From: Thiohalophilus sp.
GTDB lineage: Bacteria; Pseudomonadota; Gammaproteobacteria; UBA6429; Thiohalophilaceae
DNA: 64,000 nt
Assembly: GCF_034522235.1 (NCBI RefSeq)
Contig: NZ_JAXHLN010000003.1
Coordinates: 1-64,000 of the forward strand
Reading direction: 5' to 3'
This document shows positions 43,446 to 53,364 of this stretch, in pieces (within the stretch, counting starts at the first letter, position 1; each line of letters begins with the position of its first letter). A program made the position numbers and the translations under genes. Below the pieces are notes generated by a model. That model saw only the letters and a program-made list of their open reading frames with translations, did no database searches and had not been told where the DNA came from.

Positions 43446-44459
43446 TCAGCGCAATACACCTCTGGGCGAGGTATAGTTATCCAGGACGGTAATATAATTA
43501 ACCCGCTCATAGGCACCGGGATCGGGCGCGTTATGGTAACTCATGCTGCCCTTGATCTGGCTGACCGAGTCGTACTCGTATTCTTCCAGCCAGTGATGCA
43601 TTTCGCCCAGAATCACGGACAGATACTCCGGCCCTTGCTGTAACAGCACACTGCATAAATGCACCACGTCGGCTCCTGCCAGCAACGCCTTGATGCCATC
43701 GCGTGCGTTATGAAAACCGCCGGTCATCGCCAGCGACAGGTTAACCCGTCCATGCAACAGGGCCGCCCAGCGGATTCGCATTAACGACTCATACGGCATG
43801 GACAGTTGCAATGCCGGCTCGACCATCAGTTGCTCCGGATCGATGTCCGGCAGATAAAAGCGGTTAAACAGCGCCACCCCGGCCGCCCCGGCCTGTTCCA
43901 GGCGACTGATAAAATGGACCGGCGAGCTGAACTGGGGGGAAAGTTTCAGAGTAATCGGAATCGTAACGTGTTGTTGCAACGATTCCAGCAGATCGATATA
44001 ACGCTGCTCCACGTCATTACCGCTTTCCTCGCCATTGCCGGCGATATAATAGACGTTCAGCTCCAGCGCATCGGCGCCGGCCTGTTGCAACTGTTGCCCG
44101 TATTCCAGCCAGCCGCCGGCGGTGGTACCGTTAAGGCTGGCAATGACGGGGATATCCAGTTCCTGTTTTATCCTCTGCAGGTACTCCAGGTACTCGTCCT
44201 GGCAGGTCTTGAAGTCATCCGGTACCGGATGAAAACTTTCCATCTCACCAAAGCCGATCGACTGGTGATGAATAAAACGATCCAGTTCCTGTTCTTCCTG
44301 ATCGATTTTTTCCTCAAACAACGATGGCAGAACAATCGCCGGGGCACCGGCCTCGCGCAATCGCATCACCGAATCACGATCACCGGTCAGTGGCGAGGAT
44401 GAAGGCACCAGCGGGTTGGCGAGCTTCAGGCCAAGATACTCGGTCGTCATATCCACCAT
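43446..44459 (-). CDS. Dihydroorotate dehydrogenase-like flavoprotein
   Basis: 337-residue FMN TIM-barrel protein of the class I DHOD type: N-terminal YLGLKLANPLVPSSSPLTG, ALELNVYYIAG, KLSPQFSSPV, AMTGGFHNARDGIKALLAGADVVHLCSVLL. The active-site base and lysine region are altered relative to PyrD, so it probably does not act in pyrimidine synthesis. The ATG follows the nifJ stop codon with no gap (TAGATG), so the two are translated together; a redox role with pyruvate:ferredoxin oxidoreductase is inferred. Confidence 0.86.
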   Translation of the reverse strand: MVDMTTEYLGLKLANPLVPSSSPLTGDRDSVMRLREAGAPAIVLPSLFEEKIDQEEQELDRFIHHQSIGFGEMESFHPVPDDFKTCQDEYLEYLQRIKQELDIPVIASLNGTTAGGWLEYGQQLQQAGADALELNVYYIAGNGEESGNDVEQRYIDLLESLQQHVTIPITLKLSPQFSSPVHFISRLEQAGAAGVALFNRFYLPDIDPEQLMVEPALQLSMPYESLMRIRWAALLHGRVNLSLAMTGGFHNARDGIKALLAGADVVHLCSVLLQQGPEYLSVILGEMHHWLEEYEYDSVSQIKGSMSYHNAPDPGAYERVNYITVLDNYTSPRGVLR

Positions 44460-47400
44460 CTACGCGTCCTCCGTCGATTTGTTGTTATCCTGTTTCAGCT
44501 TTGCCTTGACGGCCGAAACCCGGGTTGCCCCGTCCCACTCCAGCTCGGACAGCTGCTTGTAATAATGGTAGCGATGTTGCACCTCCTGCTGGGCCTCGGC
44601 CAGGAACCGCTCGGCGTCCTGCGGATGGGTATGCCACAACATGCTGAAGCGGGTTTCGGTTTGCACAAATTCCCGGTAGGGAATCGACGGTTCACCGGAA
44701 TCGAGATGCAGCGGGTTCTTGCCCTGGGTAGCGCGCGCCGGATCAAATCGGAACAGGGGCCAGTGACCGCTGTCGACCGCCAGGTTTTGCTGGCGATGGT
44801 TATTGGACAGATCCACGCCGTGGGCGATACAGGGCGAATAGGCGATGATCAGCGACGGACCGGCGTGGGCCTCGGCTTCGAGAAACGCGCGCAGGGTCTG
44901 GACATCCTTGGCTCCGTAGGCCACATGCGCCACATACACGTTTTCATAATCCATGGCCAGCAAGGCCAGGTCCTTTTTACCGGTCGGTTTGCCGCCGGCG
45001 GAGAACTTGGCGACAGCGCCGCGCGGTGTCGCCTTGGAGGTCTGGCCGCCGGTGTTGGAATAGACCTCGGTATCCAGCACCAGGATATTCACGTCGGCGC
45101 CTGTGGCCAGCACGTGATCCAGCCCGCCATAACCGATGTCGTAGGCCCAGCCATCGCCACCGATAATCCAGACACTCTTGCGTATCAGATTTTCGGCAAG
45201 CTCCTGCAGGGTCTGCGCCCGCGCATCCTTGAGTTTTGCCAGTTGCTCGCGCAACTGTGCGACCCGCTGGCGTTGATCATGAATGCCGGATTCGCTTGAC
45301 TGATCGGCGTTTAAAATCGCCTCGACCAGTTCGTTATCCAGCTGATCGCGCAATGCCTGAATCAATTCGCGCGCCTGCTCGCGCTGCTTGTCGACCGCAA
45401 TGCGCATCCCCAGGCCAAATTCGGCGTTGTCCTCGAACAGCGAGTTGTTCCAGGCCGGGCCGCGCCCTTCCCGGTTGGTGGACCACGGTGTGGTGGGCAG
45501 GTTGCCGCCGTAGATGGAGGAGCAGCCGGTGGCATTGGCCACCAGCATGCGATCGCCAAACAGCTGGCTGGCCAGTTTCAGGTACGGCGTCTCGCCGCAA
45601 CCGACACAGGCACTGGAAAACTCGAACAGCGGCTCCATCACCATGGAGCCCTTGAGCGTGGTCACCTTCAGCTCGCGCCGATCATATTCCGGAAGTTCCA
45701 GAAAGAAATCAAAGTTCTCCCGTTCCTGCTCACGCAACGGCGGTTGCGGCGCCATGTTCAGCGCCTTGCGACTGGCGTTGGATTTGTCGTGAATCGGACA
45801 GATATCCACGCACAGGCCGCAACCGGTACAATCCTCCGGTGCCACCTGATAGCTGATCATCATGCCTGCGGGAAAGTCCTTGCCCAGCATCGAATGGGCC
45901 TTGAAATCTGACGGTGCGCTTTTCAGTTCTGTCTCACTGAATATCTTGCTGCGGATCGCCGCATGCGGACAGACCAGCGGACACTTACCGCACTGGGTAC
46001 ACAGCTCAGGCTCCCAAACCGGGATCTCCAGCGCCAGGTTGCGCTTTTCATACCGCGCGGTCCCCAGCGGATAACTGCCATTGGCCGGTAACCGGCTGAC
46101 CGGCACATCATCACCGTGGCCGGCAATAATCTCGCCGGTCACCTGTTGCACGAAGTCGGGCGCCTTCGCCGGTACCGGCCGCGCGACATCGAACTCGCTA
46201 TCCACCTGGCCGGGAATAGTCACCTCATGCAGGCGCGCCAGCGTTTCATCAATCGCCTTGAAATTAATCTCGACAATCCGCCGGCCTTTTTTGCCATAGG
46301 TCTTTTCCACCGCATCCTTGATCGATTTGATAGCTTGTTCCTGCGGCAGGATACCGGAGATGGCGAAAAAACAGGTCTGCATGACGGTATTGATACGCTT
46401 GCCCATCCCCGCCTGCTCGGCAATGGCATAGGCGTCGACGGTATAAAAACGAACCTGTTTGTCGATGATCTGTTGCTGCATTTTACGTGGCAGGCTTTGC
46501 CATACCCGGTCAGCCGGCTCCGGCGAGTTGAGCAGAAACACGGCGTTTTGCTTTGCCTTGTCGAGCATGTTGAAACGCTCGAGAAATACCGGCTGATGGC
46601 AGGCAACAAAATCGGCGTCGTTGTCACCGATCAGATAGGTGGAGCGGATCGGCTGAGAACCAAAACGCAGATGCGATACCGTAACCGCCCCGGCTTTTTT
46701 CGAGTCATAGACGAAATAGCCCTGGGCATACAGGTCGGTCGATTCACCGATGATCTTGATGCTGTTCTTGTTGGCACTGACCGTCCCGTCGCTGCCCAGT
46801 CCGTAGAACATGGCCTGGAATGTCTGTGCATGGGCGTCGGTACGAAAAGCCGGATCCCATTCCAGGCTGGTATGCGTGACATCGTCGTGAATTCCGATGG
46901 TAAAGTGATTTTTCGGTTTATCCCCGCGCAGCTCGTCGAACACCGCCTTGATCATCCCCGGCGTGAACTCCTTGGAAGAAAGCCCGTAACGGCCGCCAAT
47001 CACGGTCGGCATTCCGTCAAACCGGCATTCGCCGCTGCAGTAATGCTGGGCCAGCGCCGTGACCACATCCTTGTACAGGGGCTCACCGTCGGCACCCGGT
47101 TCCTTGGTGCGATCCAGCACCGCGATTTTTTTAACACTTGTCGGCAGCGCGTGAATCAGGGCGTCGGCCTCAAAAGGCCGATAGAGCCGGACCTTGAGCA
47201 ATCCGACTTTTTCACCCTGATGATTGAGATACGCCACCGTTTCCTGGGCCGCCTCGGCGCCCGAGCCCATCAGGATCATGACCCGCTCGGCCTCCTCGCT
47301 GCCGACATAATCGAACAGCCGATACTGGCGACCGGTCTGTTCGGCAAAGCGGTCCATCGCCTGCTGCACAATACCGGGCAGTTTTTCATAAAAGGGGTTG

Positions 47401-48098
47401 ACGGTTTCCCGCGCCTGAAAATAGACGTCCGGGTTCTGCGAGCTGCCGCGCAACACGGGGTGTTCGGGCGAGAGGGCATTATTGCGGTGTCGCTGCACCC
47501 ATTCGGGGCGGATCATCGCCGCCAGCACCTCATCGTCGAGGCCCTGCAGCTTGGCCACCTCGTGCGAGGTGCGAAAACCGTCGAAGAAGTGCACCATCGG
47601 CACCTGTCCCTCCAGGCTGGCCGCCTGGGCGATCAGGGCCATATCCATGACCTCCTGGGGTGAGTTGGCGCACAGAAAGCCGAAACCGGTCATGCGCGCG
47701 CTCATCACATCACTGTGATCGCCGAAGATCGACAGGGCCTGACAGGCCAGCGAACGGGCGGCCACATGAAAGACCGTCGGGGTCAGCTCCCCGGCGATCT
47801 TGTACATGTTGGGGATCATCAACAACAGCCCTTGCGAGGCGGTGAACGTCGTGGTCAGGGCACCGGCCTGCAACGCGCCGTGAATCGCGCCGGCGGCGCC
47901 GCCTTCACTTTGCATCTCAACGATATGGGGTACTGTGCCCCACAGATTGACCTGGCCGCGCGACGACCACTCGTCCGCCCATTCGCCCATCGGCGAGGCC
48001 GGCGTAATGGGATAAATGGCGACGACTTCATTGAGCTTGTGTGCGACGGTGGCGGCGGCCTGATTACCGTCGATAGTCAAAGTACGGGGTTCGGACAT
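44460..48098 (-). CDS. nifJ: Pyruvate:ferredoxin (flavodoxin) oxidoreductase
   Basis: 1212-residue single-chain PFOR that converts pyruvate and CoA to acetyl-CoA and CO2, reducing ferredoxin or flavodoxin. Domain order: TIDGNQAAATVAHKLNE and YPITPASPMGE (domain I), CoA-binding middle region, two [4Fe-4S] motifs CTQCGKCPLVCP and CTGCGLCVDICP near residues 690-770, then the TPP domain with CVGCGETPY and GDGWAYDIGYGGLDHV near 980. ATG 48098 is preferred; an in-frame GTG at 48131 exists. An oxygen-sensitive enzyme, in keeping with anaerobic growth. Confidence 0.97.
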   Translation of the reverse strand: MSEPRTLTIDGNQAAATVAHKLNEVVAIYPITPASPMGEWADEWSSRGQVNLWGTVPHIVEMQSEGGAAGAIHGALQAGALTTTFTASQGLLLMIPNMYKIAGELTPTVFHVAARSLACQALSIFGDHSDVMSARMTGFGFLCANSPQEVMDMALIAQAASLEGQVPMVHFFDGFRTSHEVAKLQGLDDEVLAAMIRPEWVQRHRNNALSPEHPVLRGSSQNPDVYFQARETVNPFYEKLPGIVQQAMDRFAEQTGRQYRLFDYVGSEEAERVMILMGSGAEAAQETVAYLNHQGEKVGLLKVRLYRPFEADALIHALPTSVKKIAVLDRTKEPGADGEPLYKDVVTALAQHYCSGECRFDGMPTVIGGRYGLSSKEFTPGMIKAVFDELRGDKPKNHFTIGIHDDVTHTSLEWDPAFRTDAHAQTFQAMFYGLGSDGTVSANKNSIKIIGESTDLYAQGYFVYDSKKAGAVTVSHLRFGSQPIRSTYLIGDNDADFVACHQPVFLERFNMLDKAKQNAVFLLNSPEPADRVWQSLPRKMQQQIIDKQVRFYTVDAYAIAEQAGMGKRINTVMQTCFFAISGILPQEQAIKSIKDAVEKTYGKKGRRIVEINFKAIDETLARLHEVTIPGQVDSEFDVARPVPAKAPDFVQQVTGEIIAGHGDDVPVSRLPANGSYPLGTARYEKRNLALEIPVWEPELCTQCGKCPLVCPHAAIRSKIFSETELKSAPSDFKAHSMLGKDFPAGMMISYQVAPEDCTGCGLCVDICPIHDKSNASRKALNMAPQPPLREQERENFDFFLELPEYDRRELKVTTLKGSMVMEPLFEFSSACVGCGETPYLKLASQLFGDRMLVANATGCSSIYGGNLPTTPWSTNREGRGPAWNNSLFEDNAEFGLGMRIAVDKQREQARELIQALRDQLDNELVEAILNADQSSESGIHDQRQRVAQLREQLAKLKDARAQTLQELAENLIRKSVWIIGGDGWAYDIGYGGLDHVLATGADVNILVLDTEVYSNTGGQTSKATPRGAVAKFSAGGKPTGKKDLALLAMDYENVYVAHVAYGAKDVQTLRAFLEAEAHAGPSLIIAYSPCIAHGVDLSNNHRQQNLAVDSGHWPLFRFDPARATQGKNPLHLDSGEPSIPYREFVQTETRFSMLWHTHPQDAERFLAEAQQEVQHRYHYYKQLSELEWDGATRVSAVKAKLKQDNNKSTEDA

Positions 48099-48368
48099 GA
48101 TACAGGGGATCCCTTCAAGGCTGACTGACACCGTTAAAGATAGATCGCCTGTGGACCAGCGTCTATTTCTTTATACGATTACCCGGGTATCAGGTCCCCC
48201 GGAGGCGCACTCACTACGGCTTCCATCTGATCGAAGCATGCCCGGGAGACGCTATTCAACCCGCCTGTTGTTGATCCGCATCATGATAGGCCAGAAACGT
48301 GGCGGCTCCCTCCGCACCCAGGTATTTTTTCAACAGCCTGGGATCGGCCTGGCGCAGGTCCACCCGAA

Positions 48369-50078
48369 TCAGGCCATCGACACAGTACTGGAACCGGGGA
48401 TCCACATTGAAGCCCAGCAACCGCCCCCCAGCTTCAGATATTGTCGAATCAGCACCGGTACGCCCTTGTCATCCTCCTCGATCTCGGCGATCAATGTCGA
48501 TAGTTCATCCACGCTGATATCTTCGCGCAACATCGTATTCCAGCCGTCTTTCCAGGCGGTTCGATAGGGATAACGCGGTTTCACGTGTCGACCCAGTGTC
48601 CCGTCGAACAGGTTCTGTTTCAAAAACCGGATCAACAGGCGCTGGGACATTCCGCTGTAATCATTACTGATGCTGACGGGGCCGAACAGATTGGCATACC
48701 GCGGATTTTTCGCCACATAATGGCCTATCCCTTTCCATAACAACATCAATGGTGAAAAATTGCGCTGGTATTCGGGTCGCACGAAGGAACGCCCCAGCTC
48801 CATAGCCGGACTGATCTGTTGCAGGAAATGGCGACTGTAGCGAAACAGTGAATGACTATACAAACCACGACGCCCGTAATTGCGCAAAATCTCATCAACC
48901 AGCCCCAGTCGATAGCCCCCGACCACCTGCTTCTGCCGGCTGTCCCAGACAAACAAATGCAGATAAAAACGGTCATACAGATCGATATCACTACTCTTGC
49001 CGGTGCCCTCTCCCACCGATCTGAAGCTGATCTCGCGCTGACGACCAATCTCCTGTAATAACAGGGGGATTTGCGCGGCCCTGGCATACCAGACCTGTAA
49101 CTCACCCGAGGTATCCAGCCGCTGCTCTTGTGGCAGCGTGCTCAATTCCTTTTCAAGCTGCACAGCATCCATCGGCGGCAGAATCGATGCCAGCGCATCA
49201 TCCCCCAATATTGACCGATCACTGTTAATTCCGCCTTCACTTTGCGACAAAAGACAGGTTCGCATACGCAAATACCCCGCCAGATCCGGCATCCTCTCGA
49301 ATCCGACCAGCCTTTTTTTATCGAACGGCTTGCCGATGCGTAAACTTACCGTGCCGTGTGATTTATTAAGCAGTTCGCGTGGCAGTAACAGCGTCTTGCA
49401 TATCGGGGGTAATAGCCCGGCCAGGCAAAACAGGTGACTGTTGTGTCCGGCGAACTGGATTGGAACCACACTGGCATCACACAGACGGGCGAGACGCGCC
49501 ACCGACGCATCCCAGGGCCCTTCGCTGATCGACAGATTTGCCCAACGTCGTGACGCTACATCGCCGGCCGGAAACATGACCAGCAAACCACCCTGTTTCA
49601 ACCAGCGGCTAGCTTCGCGCATCGCCGTGACATTCTGTCGCGTTGCCGCTTTGTGTCCATAAGGATTCACACCCAGAAACACCGGTGCCAGCTCCGGGAT
49701 CCGGTTTAGCAGGCCATTGGCCATAATCTTGATATCCGCACGCCGCTGGCTTAACAGATCGACCAGTAACATGCCTTCGAGGGCACCGAACGGGTGATTG
49801 GCCACCACAATGGCCGGACCGGTTTGCGGGATATTCTCAAGCCGACCCGCTTCGATGACATAATCAATGTCCAGGTTCTCAAACGCTTGCTGAACAAATG
49901 CTTGCGGGTCGGCGGTGGGTTCCAGATCGGCATAACGCCGCGCCAGTTCACGCAAACCGAACAGTGACTCAAGCGTATTTTTCATCAGCCGGAACGGCCG
50001 ATAACGTACATGCTTGCCAAAAACCTCGTCGAGTGAAAAAGGGTTACAGGGTTTGTTATTGAGCGTTGCAACTGCCAT
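48369..50078 (-). CDS. OlsF-like fused acyltransferase/GNAT protein, C-terminal frameshift
   Basis: 569 residues as read. N-terminal PlsC-like lysophospholipid acyltransferase (ANHPFGALEG, FPAGDVAS) and C-terminal hemolysin/OlsB-type GNAT domain (LVDEILRNYGRRGLYSHSLF, MELGRSFVRPEYQ). Fused proteins of this kind (OlsF) make ornithine or related amino lipids. The frame breaks in a G6 run at about 48432: adding one G continues LGGRLLGFNVDPRFQYCVDG and LIRVDLRQADPRLLKKYLG to a TGA at 48256-48258. The intact gene is therefore probably 48256-50078; a sequencing error is likely. Confidence 0.85.
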   Translation of the reverse strand: MAVATLNNKPCNPFSLDEVFGKHVRYRPFRLMKNTLESLFGLRELARRYADLEPTADPQAFVQQAFENLDIDYVIEAGRLENIPQTGPAIVVANHPFGALEGMLLVDLLSQRRADIKIMANGLLNRIPELAPVFLGVNPYGHKAATRQNVTAMREASRWLKQGGLLVMFPAGDVASRRWANLSISEGPWDASVARLARLCDASVVPIQFAGHNSHLFCLAGLLPPICKTLLLPRELLNKSHGTVSLRIGKPFDKKRLVGFERMPDLAGYLRMRTCLLSQSEGGINSDRSILGDDALASILPPMDAVQLEKELSTLPQEQRLDTSGELQVWYARAAQIPLLLQEIGRQREISFRSVGEGTGKSSDIDLYDRFYLHLFVWDSRQKQVVGGYRLGLVDEILRNYGRRGLYSHSLFRYSRHFLQQISPAMELGRSFVRPEYQRNFSPLMLLWKGIGHYVAKNPRYANLFGPVSISNDYSGMSQRLLIRFLKQNLFDGTLGRHVKPRYPYRTAWKDGWNTMLREDISVDELSTLIAEIEEDDKGVPVLIRQYLKLGGGCWASMWIPGSSTVSMA

Positions 50079-50769
50079 GGCCTGATCCTGAACAATTCAA
50101 ACGGGATCAAGCCTGCACTGCGATTATGTAAGCTGATTGAACGTGTGATGACAGATTTATGAACGAGGGAGAGGATAACCCGGAACACTCCCGGACCGGC
50201 CCTGCCCTGGTGAAGTCTGTGAGCCACTGTGGTGAAGCCTGCGCAACCATTTACCCACAGTGACGAAGCTGGAGAGGAAGCGGACCCTGTTTAGATAACG
50301 GATTTATAACGCAGAGGACGCAGAGACGCGGAGTCGCAGAGGATCTAAAATGTATGCCATACACATTGGGACATCATTATTGTTTCTCCGCGCCTTTGTT
50401 GCGCGATGTACAGGGATGTACAAGTGTCGCTGGAGGCAGGATGCCGGGAGTGACCCTCTGCGTCCTCCGCGTTATTTTCCAGAGAATCTAAAAAGCGGCC
50501 TGGCCTTAGCCGTAGATTCAGCCTGGGTTCTCTTATGGATTCCGGCTTTCGCCGGAATGACAAGCTAATCCTCGTACCTCGTTACTCGTCCCTCGGCACT
50601 GCCCGAAGGGCCAGCGTCCTCTGCGTTATTTTCCAGAGAGCCTGAACTAGGATGGCTGCCGCCATATACCAGGGCAGAGCCAAAGTGGTGTTACACTTGC
50701 TATTGCCAGTATGACCTGCGCGACTAGCTGGTGATCTTGTCCTGGCTCGAACTGGTTAATAACTCGAAC
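50079..50769. other. Gene-free region of nested repeats
   Basis: 691 bases. 50079-50280 shows nothing assignable apart from the OlsF-like promoter region. 50306-50642 is a mosaic of repeat families (see next). 50643-50769 is unremarkable. Confidence 0.6.
50306..50642. repeat. Nested mosaic of repeat families C, E, A and a REP-like hairpin
   Basis: Family C left arm 50308-50342, family C right arm 50383-50477 interrupted at 50401-50455 by a family E element, a REP-like hairpin GATTCCGGCTTTCGCCGGAAT at about 50539-50559, a family A half-arm at 50572-50598 and another family C right arm at 50612-50638. Confidence 0.75.
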
Positions 50770-52509
50770 TCAGGCTTCGGCACTTTCAATCCGGTTTCGC
50801 CCCTTATCCTTGGCACTGTAAAGTGCATTGTCGGCCCGTTCGAACAGCTGTTCAGCATCCCCCTCTTCGGCCCGGGCAAGGCCACAGGACGCGGTAACCA
50901 GGACACGACTCCCGCGAAAGTGAAATTCCAGCGCCTCGATCGCCTGGCGCAGTTTTTCACCCACGACTTTCGCGGCAGCGATATCCGATTCAACCAGAAT
51001 GATCGCAAACTCTTCACCGCCGTAACGGGCCAGAAAATCGGTTTCGCGCAACTGTTGCTGCATCACACCGGCAATCACCTTCAGAACCTTGTCACCGGCA
51101 GCATGCCCGTAGGTATCGTTGATTTCCTTGAAATGGTCGATATCCCACAACATCAGCACAAAATCGGTGTTATAGCGCCGATGCCGTGCGATTTCCTCCT
51201 CCAGTCGCCGGTCGTAGGCCATGCGATTGGGAATGCCGGTTAACGCGTCCGTTTCGGCCTTGTTCTGGGCTTTTTTCACCTGCTGGCGCAGTTTGTCCGA
51301 CTCGGCTTCCGTCGCCCGTAACTGGTTTTCCAGGCGCTGGATAATTTCATGTGATTCACCACCGCGACCTTCTTCCTGCTCGAGAAAACGATCCACATGA
51401 TTTCGGATAATCACCACCCGCGACTGGATCGCGGTTTTTAATGAATCGAGATCCAGCGCCTCGTCCACGGTCTGCTCGATCGAACTGACTTGCGAATTGA
51501 CCATCTGGTTCATTTCACGTGATTCACTCAACGCGGCATCCCGCAGGCGTGCGGTTTGCTGTATGTCCTTGTCCAGCTCCTGCAGTCGATCGGTCAGTTG
51601 CAGCAGGAAGTTTTCCAGATCCTGTTTTTCCGACCTTACCCGTGATTGCAGATCGGCGATCAGTTTGACGGTATCATCCAGGCCCCGGGTTAATGTCGCC
51701 ACGTCTTCACAGGGCTCGAGTTTTTTACGTACCAGTTCCGACTCCACCGCCAGATCGTCGGAAAAATCGATGCGCTCGAGCAATTGAATCAGAATTTCCC
51801 CGGCCAGGGCGCAGGCAATCCCTTCGTCATCGGTCACTATTTCTGACTTTGTCACATCAGCTTCCGGCTGACCCGAGTCGACTTCAATCGATACAGGTTG
51901 CTGCCTTTGCGGCGCATCGGCGGTATCAGTCTTTTCCCTGGCACCACGACGAAACAGTGAACTCAAAAGACCTGTTCTGTCTTCTTTTGCTTCTGCGGAA
52001 CCTTTTGACTGTGCGGCACCGGGCGGCAGGCCTTGTTCAATCGTCAGGCTCAACAATTCTGCCAGGATTTTGACCGCATCGGACAGCTCGCTGACGCCCG
52101 CGACACGCGCCAGTTTTTTTCTGACATATTTTTCCTGGCGGGCCAGATCCTCCGGAATCGGCAGTTCATCCAGAAGCAGTTGCAAGGCGTGGGCCGGATT
52201 TGATTGTCCCTCTTTATTACCTGTGCGTTCCGGCAGGCGGCCGATTGCTGTATTGATGTCGCTGAACAGCGATTCCAGGCGAGACAAATCACTGCTGTCA
52301 CGGATCTGGCCACGCAGCTTCTCGAGTTGCTTGCCCAACTGGGCGTCGTCGGTTTCGGCAATCAGGCTAAGACGGGAGACCAGTAGTCTCAGCTGTTTTT
52401 CCAGCTGCGCCCATTCGCGTTGCCGTTCGTCCAGCTCATCCAGGCTGTCGTAATATTTTTTCTTCCAGTGATCGGCCTCACGGCTGCTTTTACCGGTCTC
52501 GTTCGCCAT
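50770..52509 (-). CDS. Diguanylate cyclase with long coiled-coil N-terminus
   Basis: 579 residues. The first ~400 are helical, charged and largely coiled coil without a recognisable sensor domain. The C-terminal GGDEF domain (about 405-579) begins DALTGIPNRMAYDRRL and has the active site GGEEF and the allosteric I-site RETD five residues before it, so c-di-GMP synthesis with product inhibition is expected. No membrane segment. Architecture resembles DgcP of Pseudomonas, but orthology is not established. It starts 2 bases after the upstream phosphatase-family gene. Confidence 0.9.
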   Translation of the reverse strand: MANETGKSSREADHWKKKYYDSLDELDERQREWAQLEKQLRLLVSRLSLIAETDDAQLGKQLEKLRGQIRDSSDLSRLESLFSDINTAIGRLPERTGNKEGQSNPAHALQLLLDELPIPEDLARQEKYVRKKLARVAGVSELSDAVKILAELLSLTIEQGLPPGAAQSKGSAEAKEDRTGLLSSLFRRGAREKTDTADAPQRQQPVSIEVDSGQPEADVTKSEIVTDDEGIACALAGEILIQLLERIDFSDDLAVESELVRKKLEPCEDVATLTRGLDDTVKLIADLQSRVRSEKQDLENFLLQLTDRLQELDKDIQQTARLRDAALSESREMNQMVNSQVSSIEQTVDEALDLDSLKTAIQSRVVIIRNHVDRFLEQEEGRGGESHEIIQRLENQLRATEAESDKLRQQVKKAQNKAETDALTGIPNRMAYDRRLEEEIARHRRYNTDFVLMLWDIDHFKEINDTYGHAAGDKVLKVIAGVMQQQLRETDFLARYGGEEFAIILVESDIAAAKVVGEKLRQAIEALEFHFRGSRVLVTASCGLARAEEGDAEQLFERADNALYSAKDKGRNRIESAEA

Positions 52510-52511
52510 AC

Positions 52512-53357
52512 TCAGCCATCCAGATTCTGCAGATAGTCATTCAGGGTTTGTGACTTGTTGCGCTGGTAGCGGTGAAACTGCATGCCCGGCGGCAGTCTGA
52601 CTTCCATCATTAACGGCAGATGATCGGAACCGAAATTCTCGAGTTCGCAAAACTTGTTGATGGTTAATTCGGATGTTGCCAGGATATGATCGATATTATG
52701 TTGCGGGCGCCAGCTGGGAAAGGTGTGCACACCCTCGATCGGCTCATGCAGGCGGGTGCGTGTGATCAGGTGCTGCATCTCGCGACTGTCATGCCGACAG
52801 TTCATGTCCCCCATCACGATCGCATGCGGAAAACTGTTCACCACATCGGCGAGATAATCCATTTGCAGCAGTCTGGCCCGTCGACTCAGGGCCAGATGCA
52901 CAACGATGACCGCCAGCGTATCTTCGCCGGCATCGTAACGGGCAAGTATGGCCTGGCGACCGGGGATCAGGCCCGGTAGACGCAGGTCCTGTATCTCGGC
53001 AGGATGAAAATGGCTCAACAAACCGTTACTGTGCTGCGCGATACGACCAAATTTACGGTTTACCTGATGATGCCAGTAAGGAAATTCACCCCGCTCCGCC
53101 AGATATTCGGTCAGATTAATGAAGTTACTGCGCAGACTGCCGGCATCGACTTCCTGGACACCTACGATGTCATATTCCTTCATCATCTCCGCCGCCAGGT
53201 CCAGATTGCCGAGACGCCGGGCACAGGGCAGGACATGCCGCCAGCTGCCGGTGAGGTATTGATACGGACGACTGGTCTTGATCCCGACCTGGACGTTGTA
53301 GCTGAGTATTTTCAGCGTTTGTGCCCTGTCGTCGGTAGCGGTCTGTTGCGACATCAT
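52512..53357 (-). CDS. Endonuclease/exonuclease/phosphatase family protein
   Basis: 281-residue EEP-fold metal-dependent hydrolase. Motifs: LSYNVQVG (metal Asn), VGVQEVDAGSL (Glu), VVHLALS, MGDMNCRHD (catalytic Asp/Asn) and C-terminal GSDHLPLMMEV (Asp-His). Could act on nucleic acids or phospholipid/inositol-type phosphodiesters. Likely cotranscribed with the diguanylate cyclase gene; ends of adjacent reading frames nearly touch. Confidence 0.88.
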   Translation of the reverse strand: MMSQQTATDDRAQTLKILSYNVQVGIKTSRPYQYLTGSWRHVLPCARRLGNLDLAAEMMKEYDIVGVQEVDAGSLRSNFINLTEYLAERGEFPYWHHQVNRKFGRIAQHSNGLLSHFHPAEIQDLRLPGLIPGRQAILARYDAGEDTLAVIVVHLALSRRARLLQMDYLADVVNSFPHAIVMGDMNCRHDSREMQHLITRTRLHEPIEGVHTFPSWRPQHNIDHILATSELTINKFCELENFGSDHLPLMMEVRLPPGMQFHRYQRNKSQTLNDYLQNLDG

Positions 53358-53364
53358 CGTCAGT

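Noticed and set aside
46116-47663. 515-codon plus-strand frame opposite nifJ
   Set aside because: Shadow of nifJ; sequence has no family features and no start signal.
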